From positions 1 through 61,448 of the forward strand of contig NZ_QSDY01000004.1 of NCBI RefSeq assembly GCF_003463825.1: a stretch of DNA of 61,448 nt, read 5' to 3'. Numbering within the stretch: position 1 is the first letter of the stretch; each line of letters starts with the position of its first letter. Below, one piece after another: positions 37,631 to 46,984 of the stretch. A model generated the notes under the pieces. That model did not search any database, was not told the origin of the DNA, and saw only the letters and a list, made by a program, of their open reading frames with translations. This DNA comes from Veillonella sp. AM51-8BH (GTDB lineage: Bacteria > Bacillota > Negativicutes > Veillonellales > Veillonellaceae). The translations under genes and the position numbers were made by a program.

Positions 37631-38973
37631 ATGAAACAATTTACATTAGAAGAAAAAAATGAAGTTCTTGAGAACCCGTTTATTCATATTCATAGAAAGC
37701 TCGACGTCCTATTAAACATAGGCAAACTACTCATGGAATGTGGTGCCGATACAAATCGAATTATTGAAGAAATGCTTAAAGCCGCCACATTTATGGGGAT
37801 ACCTCATGATTATTTAAATATACATATTTCCTATACTACGATTATGGTCAATTTACTGCATAAAGAACGATCTATTACCGTATTTAGAAAAACACCTGTC
37901 CATGTACCCAATATGGCCATGATCAATGCCGTATCTAAACTAACTTGGCGAGCCTTTGAACGACATTATTCACTTACAACTTATGAACAGTTAATTTCAA
38001 AATTAGATTCCACTATTCCCGTATATCCTGATTGGATAAAGGGTATTGCTTGTGCCCTCGGATCAGCAGGCCTTGCCTTTTTGTATAGTGGCGATATGAT
38101 AGCTTTTATTGTAACTGTTATTTGTTCTCTAATCGGTTATTTTGGTCGTACCTTATCGGTACGCTTTGGTTGCAATGAATATGTAGGCATTGCAATTGGC
38201 GGCTTTGCCGCCATGGTTTCTGCCTATGGTTTCTATTCACATATTGAACAAGATTCGTTAGTTTACGTTCTTGTTTGTTGTACCTTATTTATGATACCTG
38301 GTGTACCGCTTATAAACTCCGTTATCGATACCATCAACAACCATATTTTATCGGGAATTACAAGAGCTATTAGAACGATCCTTATCGTTGGTAGCATGAC
38401 CTTAGGCATGGCAATGGCTCTATACTTTAGCCCTATGCCGGCCTTTAGCTTTGTAGATATTAAGCCTCATGTATTATCCATTGAGCAAATTATAGGGTCT
38501 TTTACAGCTGCTGCTTCCTTTGCGGTACTCTTTAACGCTCCTGTCCGATTACTAGTATCCATTGGCATTGGCGGTGTATTATGCGTATTTACCCGCAATT
38601 TATTAGCTGTTGAATTTGGCTTCTCCATTCCAGGTGCTACCTTTGTAGGCGCTGCTGTAATGAGCGTGATCTATGTAAAAGTTTCTACGTGGCTTAAAAC
38701 ATCTAGCACAATTATCATCGTCCCATCTGCTATAGCCTTAATGCCTGGTATTTTATATTACAGATTCCTCTTTGATATACTTCATATCACGCACTATCAG
38801 AGTCTGGCTTACTTCATATGGTCCAAAACGGTGTAACAGGCATCCTCACTATTGTAAGTATTGCGGTTGGTGTAGCAATTCCAAATGTACTGGCTCAAAA
38901 ATATTTAAAAGCCCGAAAAGAGCGTAGAATTCAACAGTACTTGGCAACACGTCACATTAACGATGGCCAATAG
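37631..38973 (+). pseudogene. threonine/serine exporter family protein (frame-shifted)
   Basis: ThrE-type amino-acid exporter: an N-terminal cytoplasmic domain (GADTNRIIEEMLKAA) followed by two five-helix membrane halves (DUF1212 plus the ThrB-like half). The ATG at 37631 follows GGGGAG; an upstream in-frame ATG at 37604 lacks an SD. The frame stops early at 38836 with unrelated residues. From about 38791 the next frame continues naturally as ALSESGLLHMVQNGVTGIL, a last transmembrane helix (VSIAVGVAIP) and a basic tail to the stop at 38973. One base is missing around 38789-38791. It is one of only three plus-strand genes, inserted between ftsH and birA. Confidence 0.82.
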
Positions 38974-39067
38974 CTAATCCTCACCAACTACATTACGAGC
39001 TTTACAATATAGATAGAATACTAAGTACTATAGCTAGTAATAGGTAATTATAATCAAAAGAGCATAT

Positions 39068-39107
39068 ATAAAAAGAGCTGGCCCTCAACGAGGCCAGCTC
39101 TTTTATT
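39068..39107. terminator. bidirectional terminator between thrE and ftsH
   Basis: Perfect 13-bp stem (39071-39083 with 39092-39104), 8-base loop, with A-run and T-run on opposite sides. It serves the convergent ftsH (minus) and thrE (plus). Confidence 0.9.
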
Positions 39108-39118
39108 TAGATATCTCA

Positions 39119-41047
39119 TTATTTGATTTCATTAGAAGGTGTTTCACTAGGAGCATCCACTGTAGCAGTGTTTTTTTTAGCTTCAACCACCTCTGGTACT
39201 ACAATACCTGCCGCTTCTAGAGCTTCTTTAGGCTCCTCAACTTCAGGGGCTTTCGTTGTACCATATTTGTAAAGATTATCTACCGCTTTTGCATCGATGG
39301 TTTCTTCCTCTAATAGAGCATTTGCCATATCATGTAAGAATTTCTCGTTATCGCTAAGAAGTTTTGTTACATCTTTATAAGCTTCTTCTACAATACGATG
39401 AATTTCAGCATCGATTTTTGCAGCAATTTCTTCACTGTAGTTGCGTTCATGGCCAAGGTTTTTACCCAAGAATACTTGTTCTTGTTGTTCACCAAATACG
39501 ATAGGACCAAGCTCATCGCTCATGCCCCAACGCGTTACCATGGCGCGTGCTGTATTCGTTACGCTTTGAAGGTCACCAGAAGCACCTGTACTGATTTCAT
39601 CTAATATCAAAGCCTCTGCAATTCGACCACCAAGGGCTACGCGAATATCTGCTAATAATTGAGATTTTGTTTTGTAGTTTTGTTCCTCTGTAGGAAGCAT
39701 CATAGTGTAACCACCTGCTGCGCCACGAGGAATGATTGTTACCTTATGAACAGGATCTGCATGAGGCAACAAATGTGCCACGATGGCATGACCAGATTCA
39801 TGGTACGCTGTTAACTTGCGGTCTTTCTCGCTCACAATATGACTGCGGCGTTCAGGACCCATGCTAACCTTTTCACTAGCTTCTTCAACTTCAGCCATAG
39901 TGATAACTTTTTTGTTAAGGCGAGCTGCCAATAAAGCCGCTTCATTTAACAAGTTGTTCAAGTCAGCACCAGTAAAGCCTGGAGTTTTCTTAGCAATTGT
40001 TTTCAAGTCTACATCGTCAGCTAATGGCTTGTTACGAGCATGTACTTTTAAGATTGCTTCACGACCGCGTAAGTCTGGACGACCTACGATAACTTGACGG
40101 TCAAAACGACCTGGACGCAACAGCGCTGGGTCAAGAATATCTGGGCGGTTTGTGGCAGCGATAGTAATAATACCTTCGTTGGCACCGAAACCATCCATTT
40201 CAACGAGTAATTGATTCAATGTTTGTTCACGTTCATCGTGACCACCACCAAGACCTGCGCCACGTTGGCGACCTACCGCATCAATTTCGTCGATAAAGAT
40301 GATACATGGAGCATTCTTTTTCGCTTGTGTGAAAAGATCACGCACACGAGAAGCACCAACACCTACGAACATTTCTACGAAGTCAGAACCAGAAATCGTA
40401 AAGAATGGTACCCCGGCTTCACCAGCAACGGCTTTAGCAAGCAAAGTTTTACCTGTACCTGGAGGTCCTGCGAGCAATACACCTTTCGGAATTTTAGCAC
40501 CGATAGTTGTAAATTTACCTGGATCCTTCAAGAATTCTACTACTTCTTCTAATTCTTGTTTTGCTTCTTCAGCACCTGCTACATCTTTAAAGCTAACCTT
40601 TACGTTACCTTCACCCATCAATTTAGCACGGCTTTTACCAAAGTTCATCACTCGGCCACCGCCACCTTGAGTTTGTTGCATAATAAAGAAGAACAACACC
40701 ACTAAGATGATGATAGGAATAGCAGAACCTAACAGGCTCATCCACCAAGCTGGTTGCTCAGGTGGAGCTGCTGTAATTTCTACGCCATTATCTTGTAATG
40801 TTTTAATTAATGTTTCATCACTTGGCGCATAAGAATTGAACTCTGTTCCATTTTTTAGTTTACCTTTAATACCATGATCATTGGTAATCGTTACGGACTC
40901 AACCTTTTTCTGTTGTACTTGTTGAATAAATCCTGTGTAACTTAGTTCAGATTTATTCGCACTTTGACCAGAGAAAGCGTCAATGGCGATAACGAAAGCG
41001 GCAATGATAAGTAAGTAAAGGACGATATTTTTTGTAAATCGACCCAA
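39119..41047 (-). CDS. ftsH: ATP-dependent zinc metalloprotease FtsH
   Basis: Membrane-bound AAA+ protease. In many LPS bacteria FtsH degrades LpxC and so sets lipid A levels; whether that holds here is not known. The 642-residue protein has two N-terminal helices (about 6-26 and 103-125), Walker A GPPGTGKT (about 195), Walker B IIFIDEID, the SRH region [14 protein letters not shown], and the zinc motif [10 protein letters not shown]. The acidic, Pro-rich C-tail is typical of Firmicutes. It begins with TTG, 8 bases after AAAGGGG. It is last of ppx-tilS-hpt-ftsH. Confidence 0.97.
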   Translation of the reverse strand: MGRFTKNIVLYLLIIAAFVIAIDAFSGQSANKSELSYTGFIQQVQQKKVESVTITNDHGIKGKLKNGTEFNSYAPSDETLIKTLQDNGVEITAAPPEQPAWWMSLLGSAIPIIILVVLFFFIMQQTQGGGGRVMNFGKSRAKLMGEGNVKVSFKDVAGAEEAKQELEEVVEFLKDPGKFTTIGAKIPKGVLLAGPPGTGKTLLAKAVAGEAGVPFFTISGSDFVEMFVGVGASRVRDLFTQAKKNAPCIIFIDEIDAVGRQRGAGLGGGHDEREQTLNQLLVEMDGFGANEGIITIAATNRPDILDPALLRPGRFDRQVIVGRPDLRGREAILKVHARNKPLADDVDLKTIAKKTPGFTGADLNNLLNEAALLAARLNKKVITMAEVEEASEKVSMGPERRSHIVSEKDRKLTAYHESGHAIVAHLLPHADPVHKVTIIPRGAAGGYTMMLPTEEQNYKTKSQLLADIRVALGGRIAEALILDEISTGASGDLQSVTNTARAMVTRWGMSDELGPIVFGEQQEQVFLGKNLGHERNYSEEIAAKIDAEIHRIVEEAYKDVTKLLSDNEKFLHDMANALLEEETIDAKAVDNLYKYGTTKAPEVEEPKEALEAAGIVVPEVVEAKKNTATVDAPSETPSNEIK

Positions 41048-41135
41048 AAGATTACCCCTTTCAATAATAATTTACTTGTATAAACGAATTGAGTACATCT
41101 CATTAAGAGATGCACTCATATATTATATCATATTT

Positions 41136-41681
41136 TTAATTTTGATACATTTCTTCCTTTAAAATACCGATATATGGTAAGTGACGATATTTTTCTGCGT
41201 AGTCTAAACCATAACCGATAACAAAATAATCAGGAATAATAAAGCCCACATAGTCAACGTCAACGTCCATCTTACGGCGATCTGGTTTATTCAATAATGC
41301 AGCGAGGCGTACGCTTTTAGCACCACGAGCATGTAAATTTTCTAATAAGTAATGCAATGTTGTGCCTGTATCTACGATATCTTCCACAACAAGCACATGC
41401 TTACCCTCTACAGAGCGATCCAAATCTTTTAGAATTCGTACTACCCCTGTACTGGTTGTGCCACTACCATAGCTAGAGCAAGAAATAAAATCAAAACTTA
41501 CATCTACGCTATCATCAATAGCGCGAGCTAAGTCTGTAAAGAAAACGATGGCGCCCTTTAACACCCCTACGAGCACTACAGATTCATTTTTATAGTCTTT
41601 GCTAATTGCTTTACCTAACTCGGCTACACGAGCCTGTAATTGTTCTGCTGTATATAAAATCTCTTTTGCGTCTTGATGCAT
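41136..41681 (-). CDS. hpt: hypoxanthine phosphoribosyltransferase
   Basis: Purine salvage: converts hypoxanthine or guanine plus PRPP to IMP or GMP. The 181-residue protein has the PRPP loop VLVVEDIVDTGTTL and the substrate region DYVGFIIPDYFVIGYGLDY. The gene order tilS-hpt-ftsH is conserved across Firmicutes. SD GGAGG. Confidence 0.96.
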   Translation of the reverse strand: MHQDAKEILYTAEQLQARVAELGKAISKDYKNESVVLVGVLKGAIVFFTDLARAIDDSVDVSFDFISCSSYGSGTTSTGVVRILKDLDRSVEGKHVLVVEDIVDTGTTLHYLLENLHARGAKSVRLAALLNKPDRRKMDVDVDYVGFIIPDYFVIGYGLDYAEKYRHLPYIGILKEEMYQN

Positions 41682-41704
41682 CTATATGACCTCCACGATT
41701 CATA

Positions 41705-42702
41705 TTAATGTTTGCAATATACCTTTATTGTATCACATTGAGCGATTACTTTTATACTTTTTATAGTGAAAGTTTTCTTTTCTCCTGTGTTAACAATGTC
41801 CAGTAATTGCTCTTGATGGGCTGATGTAAGCATTATATCTGAGTCCACAGCACTCACTAAGCGCTGCCATAAACGCCGTTGTATTGCCAAAGATTCTTGT
41901 CGTAAGGCACGGCGAGATAAACTCACCCCATCAGCACCTACAGTCACAAGTTTTTCAAAAGCTTGCTCCGTTAAATCAGACATAACTAATACATCTTCAT
42001 GTACGGAATTTCCCAATCTAGCAATAGCATCTACTACATTAGGGTTAATAGCTTCTAACTCAGGTATAATACGATGCCGAATCCTATTTCGTTGGTATCG
42101 CACATCTTCATTCGTACGATCAACACAATAGGAAATCCTCTTCACCTCTAAATAAGCCAATAAGGTTTCTTTTGTAACCTCTAACAGCGGTCTAATTACA
42201 GGAGTAGCATATTCAGAGCTACTACAGACATGCCGGCCAAACCATTTAATCCCGAACCTCTGATGATATGTGCTAGAATCGACTCTGCTTGATCATCCTT
42301 GTGATGAGCCACCGCAATATAATCATAGTTTTCAGACTTTGCAACCTCTGTAAGCCATTGATACCGTACTTGACGCCCCATAGTTTCTTCAGACATTTTT
42401 TGTTCCTTGCTCAAGCGAGGCACATCAAATGTAGCAGAATAAAATGGTAGTCCTAAAGCTTCCACTTGATGTTGGAGCCACAAAACCTCTTCCTTGCTTT
42501 CAGGACGAATGCAGTGATCTACAATAGCCACACCTATTTCATACGTTGTATGCCGATGTATGGCAATGTCTTTCAATAAGTGCAATAGAGCCATTGAATC
42601 GGGGCCACCAGAGCATGCCACTAAGATTCGACTATTTTCAGGAAATAGATTATGTGATTTTAAGGTGTGATTAATGGTTCGAATAAGTTCTTTCACATTC
42701 AC
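41705..42702 (-). pseudogene. tilS: tRNA(Ile)-lysidine synthase (frame-shifted)
   Basis: Modifies C34 of the tRNA-Ile that reads AUA codons, an essential job in most bacteria. The 5' part carries the PP-loop LVACSGGPDSMALLHLL, the HHKDDQAES motif and GSGLNGLAGM. It then leaves frame and stops at 42196. The next frame, open from about 42229, continues SSEYATPVIRPLLEVTKETL, then RTNEDVRYQRNRIRHRIIPE and the C-terminal domain to 41705. One base is missing around 42218-42231. The GTG start at 42702 follows GGAGG and overlaps the ppx 3' end. Since AUA codons are used in the genes here, a true knock-out is improbable. Confidence 0.88.
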
Positions 42703-43567
42703 GAGCCATCGCCTCCATACCATCTTGGTCGCTCACAAATACATGAGGAACCTCATAAGCATCCATAAAGGACGTTAAAATTTCTGCACCAGCTACGATG
42801 ATATCGGCACGTCCTGCAGGTAAACCTTTTACATGTAATCGCTCATCGCGACTCATGTAACGTAAGTTTAGAATGATGCCCTCTACTGTTTCACGACTTA
42901 ATTTATGACCTTGTACCTTCGTACCATCATAGTTTTCAAGGCCTAAATCAATGGCCGCTAGCGTCGTTAGCGTACCACCGATACCAATGAATTCACCAAA
43001 TTCACCTTGAATCATCATGGGATCCCAAAGGAATCGAGTTTCTTCCCATACTCGTTGAGGACCTTCATCAGACATAGATTGAAGGCGTACAGCCCCTACA
43101 GGATAAGATCGGCTCCAGTAAACGCCGTCCTTATTGCCTAATGCTAGCTCTGTACTACCGCCACCGATATCGATAGTTGTATAGTGACGACCATCATTCA
43201 ACTGATCTCCTAAGGCACCATTAAAGCCATAAATAGCCTCTTCATCGCCCGTGAGAATACGCCATTCCATCGGACAATGTTCGCTAATGTTCTCCATAAA
43301 TTCAAGGCCATTAGATGCTTCACGAACAGCGCTCGTTGCAAAACCAAAGCAGCATTCCACCCCATATTGGTCTGCTAGTTTTTTTATTTCTGTAAAAGCT
43401 TGATAGGATGCTTCCATCGATTCAGTGCGCAATGTACCATCTGAATTACGTTGGCCTAAACGAGTAGTCCACAACTGTTTCGGCTCATAGTACCATATAT
43501 TATTTTCATAAGTAGCCAATAATAAGCGTACTGAATTTGATCCAATATCAATAATAGCTAACTTCAT
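42671..43567 (-). CDS. Ppx/GppA-family exopolyphosphatase
   Basis: ASKHA-fold phosphatase acting on polyphosphate or pppGpp. The 298-residue protein has the N-terminal phosphate loop IIDIGSNSVRLLLATYE, TTIDIGGGSTELALG, and GIGGTLTTLAAID. It is the short form, lacking the C-terminal HD domain of E. coli Ppx and GppA. Its end overlaps the tilS start by about 30 bases. It has its own promoter after the S1-gene terminator. Confidence 0.9.
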   Translation of the reverse strand: MKLAIIDIGSNSVRLLLATYENNIWYYEPKQLWTTRLGQRNSDGTLRTESMEASYQAFTEIKKLADQYGVECCFGFATSAVREASNGLEFMENISEHCPMEWRILTGDEEAIYGFNGALGDQLNDGRHYTTIDIGGGSTELALGNKDGVYWSRSYPVGAVRLQSMSDEGPQRVWEETRFLWDPMMIQGEFGEFIGIGGTLTTLAAIDLGLENYDGTKVQGHKLSRETVEGIILNLRYMSRDERLHVKGLPAGRADIIVAGAEILTSFMDAYEVPHVFVSDQDGMEAMARECERTYSNH

Positions 43568-43603
43568 AATTGCTCCTTACATAATTAGTATGCCTCTAAC
43601 ACT

Positions 43604-43609
43604 ATTATA
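43604..43609 (-). promoter_or_regulatory. -10 element for ppx-tilS-hpt-ftsH
   Basis: A perfect TATAAT on the minus strand lies about 40 bases before the ppx ATG; the -35 region is poor and runs into the preceding terminator. Confidence 0.4.
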
Positions 43610-43629
43610 CTGTTAAGGCCTATACATAA

Positions 43630-43656
43630 GTAAAGAGATGGCTCAATGCCATCTCT
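43630..43656 (-). terminator. terminator after the S1-domain gene
   Basis: Perfect 9-bp stem (43634-43642 with 43648-43656), 5-base loop, then a modestly T-rich run on the minus strand, 6 bases past the stop. Confidence 0.7.
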
Positions 43657-43661
43657 CACTA

Positions 43662-44063
43662 TTAATCTCGACGACCGCCTCGGCCTCCGCGTTTACCTTC
43701 TGTATTGCGTTTTAAATCGTGTAAGCGTTCATTGCTATCGCGCAAGAATGATTTCATCTTTGCTTCAAAAGCCTCTGTGCTTTGTTTAGATTGAACACGA
43801 CGAGGACGTCGCTCTTCACTTGTTGTCTCTTTAGGTTGTGTTTGACGAATAGAAAGGCCGATTTTATTGCCTTCAATAGATAAAACCTTAACCTTTACTG
43901 GATCTTCAACCTTTAATACGGTATTAATATCTTCGACATACCCATGAGCTACTTCAGAAATATGAACTAGACCTGTTTGCTTCTCTCCTAAATCAACAAA
44001 TACGCCGAATTTTGTAATACCAGATACGGTACCATCAATAATGTTACCAACTTCGATTGCCAT
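43662..44063 (-). CDS. S1 RNA-binding domain protein
   Basis: The 133-residue protein has one S1 domain (residues 1-75; DGTVSGITKFGVFVDLGEKQ and GLVHISEVA) and a basic, Arg/Gly-rich tail ending GGRGGRRD. It resembles YabR/general stress protein 13, which binds RNA or ribosomes. It sits beside the divIC/ftsB homologue, as yabR does in Bacillus. Its precise role is not known. Confidence 0.85.
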   Translation of the reverse strand: MAIEVGNIIDGTVSGITKFGVFVDLGEKQTGLVHISEVAHGYVEDINTVLKVEDPVKVKVLSIEGNKIGLSIRQTQPKETTSEERRPRRVQSKQSTEAFEAKMKSFLRDSNERLHDLKRNTEGKRGGRGGRRD

Positions 44064-44132
44064 GCAACCTCCTAATTAATACGGAAACCTCAAACTACAA
44101 ACTAATGCGAATCTAAATTACTACAGTCAAAC

Positions 44133-44465
44133 CTATTTTACATAAGGTACTTCACCAGGTTTTACAAGGCCGAGCTCCTCACGAGCCACCCCCTCAATGG
44201 TCTTTGGATCTTGCAACTTAGCCTTTTCCTGTTCTAATTCTTCATTTCGCTGTTTTAATTCTTGCAATTGTTGCTCAATATGTTGTTTTTCTTGATATAC
44301 AGCCACCAAGCGATAGGCTTGCCCTAATAATAGCAGCACCATAATCCCTATACCAATTCGCTTGATCCACATGAGGATAATACGTTGATCCTGCGCTTTG
44401 CGATTAGGTCTAACCCGTTTGCGCGGCTTTTTTGGACGTTGTACTTCCATAGTGTCTTGAGTCAT
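44133..44465 (-). CDS. septum formation initiator (FtsB/DivIC family)
   Basis: Bitopic cell-division protein of the FtsB-FtsL-FtsQ complex, which activates septal wall synthesis. The 110-residue protein has a basic cytoplasmic N-terminus, one transmembrane helix (about 33-52), an extracytoplasmic coiled coil (about 55-85), and the family ending ARELGLVKPGE-like (VAREELGLVKPGE). A TTG opens the frame earlier, but GGGGG with 5-base spacing selects the ATG at 44465. An extended -10 lies about 45 bases upstream. Confidence 0.88.
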   Translation of the reverse strand: MTQDTMEVQRPKKPRKRVRPNRKAQDQRIILMWIKRIGIGIMVLLLLGQAYRLVAVYQEKQHIEQQLQELKQRNEELEQEKAKLQDPKTIEGVAREELGLVKPGEVPYVK

Positions 44466-44510
44466 AATATCCCCCAAAAATATTCATCATCTGTATACTG
44501 TCATTTTTTA

Positions 44511-44519
44511 ATTATATCA
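44511..44519 (-). promoter_or_regulatory. extended -10 promoter for ftsB/divIC-S1
   Basis: TGATATAAT on the minus strand is an extended -10 about 45 bases before the start codon. Confidence 0.5.
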
Positions 44520-44628
44520 CAGAACCTCGTTAGGGACTAAATAAAATTATCTATAGTTTATCTTATATCTATCATATAGTTAAAAAGGTCTTATCAGAGA
44601 TAGATTTATTAGTAACAGCACTATGGCC

Positions 44629-45576
44629 TTATAAAGTCTCTGCTTTATGAGCATATTCACGAATTACGGCACAAGACTTTTTAAATAAAGCTAATTCATC
44701 TTCAGTAAGCTTCAATTCAAATACATCTTCGATACCATCTTTGCCAATAACTGCTGGAGTCGATGCAAAGATTCCTTCTTCACCATATTGGCCATCTAGA
44801 TAACAAGAACATGGCAACACTTTCTTTTCGTCATGAAATACAGCACGAATTAATTCTGTTGTTGCACTAGCAATGCCAAACTCTGTGGAGCCTTTACCAG
44901 CCAATACATGGTAACCACCAATTTTTACATCATCTAGCACTTGAGTATGATCAAGTGTAGGGAATCTATGAGGCAATTCTTGTTGTAATTGTACTAACGG
45001 TTTTCCTTGTACATAAACATGAGACCATGGCACCATAGCACTACCACCATGTTCACCTAAACAATACGCTGTAATTGTACGGTTACTAATATTAAAAATG
45101 CGCGCCAATTCTTTTTGTAATCGCGCTGAATCTAAAGCTGTACCACTGGAAATAATACGTTTTGGGTTCCAATTTAAATGTTTACATAAATAAGTAGCAA
45201 CAACATCAGCAGGATTAGAAATAGAGATAATAAAACCATCAAAGCCGGACTTTTTAATTCGCGGAATAACATCCTTTAAAACCTCTACTGTATCACCAAG
45301 ACTTTCTAAACGATCTTGATATAAATTTGGTAAAGGACCAGCGCTAAATACGAGAATATCACAATCCCCACAATCTTCAATAGGGCCTGCAGTAGCTGTT
45401 ACTTTATGAGGAATATAGCTAACAGCATCATTTATATCCATTGCCTGTGCTTTAGCTTTTTTCTCGTCAATATCCATCATATATAGTTCATCTACTTCAC
45501 CTTGTAGAGCAAGAGAAAATGCTACATGAGAACCTACATGTCCAGTGCCAATAATACCTACTTTACGTAACTTCAT
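44629..45576 (-). CDS. L-lactate / 2-hydroxyacid dehydrogenase (LDH family)
   Basis: NAD-dependent dehydrogenase of the LDH/malate family, 315 residues. The Rossmann motif GIIGTGHVGSHVA, the NAD-ribose Asp in MMDID, ISNPADV, and the catalytic His in YCLGEHGGS are visible. The active-site loop reads YQDRLESLGDT instead of the standard LDH QKPGETR, and GEHGGS replaces GEHGDS. It therefore resembles L-2-hydroxyisocaproate dehydrogenases as much as true LDH. Lactate is the main Veillonella carbon source, so lactate oxidation is plausible but not certain. An inverted repeat upstream may control it. Confidence 0.82.
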   Translation of the reverse strand: MKLRKVGIIGTGHVGSHVAFSLALQGEVDELYMMDIDEKKAKAQAMDINDAVSYIPHKVTATAGPIEDCGDCDILVFSAGPLPNLYQDRLESLGDTVEVLKDVIPRIKKSGFDGFIISISNPADVVATYLCKHLNWNPKRIISSGTALDSARLQKELARIFNISNRTITAYCLGEHGGSAMVPWSHVYVQGKPLVQLQQELPHRFPTLDHTQVLDDVKIGGYHVLAGKGSTEFGIASATTELIRAVFHDEKKVLPCSCYLDGQYGEEGIFASTPAVIGKDGIEDVFELKLTEDELALFKKSCAVIREYAHKAETL

Positions 45577-45710
45577 AAGGGCCTCCTACGATTCGTACTA
45601 AAAGATATACATCTTCTAATTCAATTCCACTTAAACCAGCGATTACCAGTATATGAATCGACAATTTTAAGTTATATTAAAGCATATTGCTTGTAAAATA
45701 CATAAACTAT

Positions 45711-45737
45711 TATATACCTATTTCTCATAGGTATATA
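45711..45737. promoter_or_regulatory. 10-bp inverted repeat upstream of the LDH-family gene
   Basis: Perfect arms TATATACCTA (45711-45720) and TAGGTATATA (45728-45737) flank 7 bases. A TATAAT on the minus strand (45709-45714) overlaps one arm, so this looks like an operator over the LDH promoter. There is no U-tract, arguing against a terminator. Confidence 0.5.
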
Positions 45738-45757
45738 AGAAAATAGATTTATAGCGA

Positions 45758-45793
45758 TAAAAAAAGACTATTATAGGAAATCCTATAATAGTC
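45758..45793 (-). terminator. intrinsic terminator after the YeaQ-type gene
   Basis: Perfect 13-bp stem (45766-45778 with 45781-45793), 2-base loop, then seven T on the minus strand, 15 bases past the stop. Confidence 0.9.
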
Positions 45794-45807
45794 CTTCTAT
45801 TATATAG

Positions 45808-46044
45808 TTAGTCTCGTCCAGTAAAGAAGCTTACTACAGCAATCACTATAACTGCACCAACGATGGACGGAATTAATGCCATGCCTGCAAGACTTGGGCC
45901 CCAAGTACCAAGCAAAGCTTGACCTACAGAAGCCCCTACTAAACCAGCAATAACACGAAGAATAATCCCCATGCTTTGCGCCTTTTTAGTAATACGACCA
46001 GCTACAAAACCAATGAATCCGCCTACAATAATTGACCAAAGCAT
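45808..46044 (-). CDS. GlsB/YeaQ/YmgE-family small membrane protein
   Basis: A 78-residue protein with three hydrophobic helices and the family pattern of Gly-rich turns (GGFIGFVAGRITKK, then GLVGASVGQALLG). Family members are stress-linked inner-membrane proteins of unknown mechanism. It lies 10 bases after the 268-residue gene with a strong SD (AGGAGG) and is followed by a terminator. Confidence 0.85.
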   Translation of the reverse strand: MLWSIIVGGFIGFVAGRITKKAQSMGIILRVIAGLVGASVGQALLGTWGPSLAGMALIPSIVGAVIVIAVVSFFTGRD

Positions 46045-46054
46045 AATATACCTC

Positions 46055-46861
46055 CTATAAAGTCATCTCATCAAGATTAAGCGGGAATAAATCCTTATTC
46101 TCCATCACTTGTGGTGACTTTTCTAAATATTGTTTTCGCATTGACCATAAAATTTCTAAATCCTTTGGATCTAACTTGGACAATGCATATATCATCGTGA
46201 AATCTGAACCATAATGGCCACGCAAGCTATCAGGTACTCCTTTGGGTCCTTCTCCACCTAGACGATTATTAAAGAACCCTTGAATACGACGACTATCTAA
46301 ATCAATGATAATAAACCCTGACGCATCATATACATACAATGTATGATTTATACGCTTTAAAGCTCGTACCGTATTCGTTATAAAATACTGGTCCTTCATG
46401 TCAATGAGGGATGACTCATAACCTGAATGGTAAAAGTCCCCATAATAATGAGCTCCTCTATCTGTAGATTCCAACAAATCCTTGAGTACGGATTGTTCTG
46501 GCCCACTAAAATCAGAGAAAGTTTTTACCATAGTAATCTCTCGTAAACCACGTTGGTAATTCTCGGTCTTCGGTGGCTCAATATGTTGGCCACGAAAGGT
46601 AATAGGCATCAACCGAAGTGTATTATCAGCTAAATTATAAATACCATACCCTTCATAACCTAGAAAGTACACTTGTGAGTCGATAGACTTCATCGCTAAT
46701 ATTCGTTTTGAAATGATGGCATCACTAGAATTTACTAATGTATGCTCTTCTGGGTCTATGCGTACTGTTTTACTGTCGTAATTGCCACCTACTGCAAGCC
46801 AATAGGAGAGCCCCACTACAATTAATGCTAGTATGCATAAACCGATACGTTTTATATTCAT
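46055..46861 (-). CDS. unrecognised membrane-anchored extracytoplasmic protein
   Basis: I do not recognise this family. The 268-residue protein has one N-terminal hydrophobic helix (about 6-26), then a mixed alpha/beta extracytoplasmic region. Short beta segments such as SQVYFLGYEGYGIYNL and HTLYVYDASGFIIIDLD look like two related strand-turn units, perhaps propeller-like. The C-terminus is helical and charged. It has a good SD (AGGGAG) and forms a two-gene unit with the YeaQ-type gene. Confidence 0.6.
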   Translation of the reverse strand: MNIKRIGLCILALIVVGLSYWLAVGGNYDSKTVRIDPEEHTLVNSSDAIISKRILAMKSIDSQVYFLGYEGYGIYNLADNTLRLMPITFRGQHIEPPKTENYQRGLREITMVKTFSDFSGPEQSVLKDLLESTDRGAHYYGDFYHSGYESSLIDMKDQYFITNTVRALKRINHTLYVYDASGFIIIDLDSRRIQGFFNNRLGGEGPKGVPDSLRGHYGSDFTMIYALSKLDPKDLEILWSMRKQYLEKSPQVMENKDLFPLNLDEMTL

Positions 46862-46984
46862 TTATACTCCCTATGAATCCCCAGGCATAAAACGTAATAA
46901 TATATTGCCATTACAGTAAGTCCCTATTAATATAATCCCAATTCTAGGTATAACTGTAAATTTTTTTAATATCTTTGTGGACTT

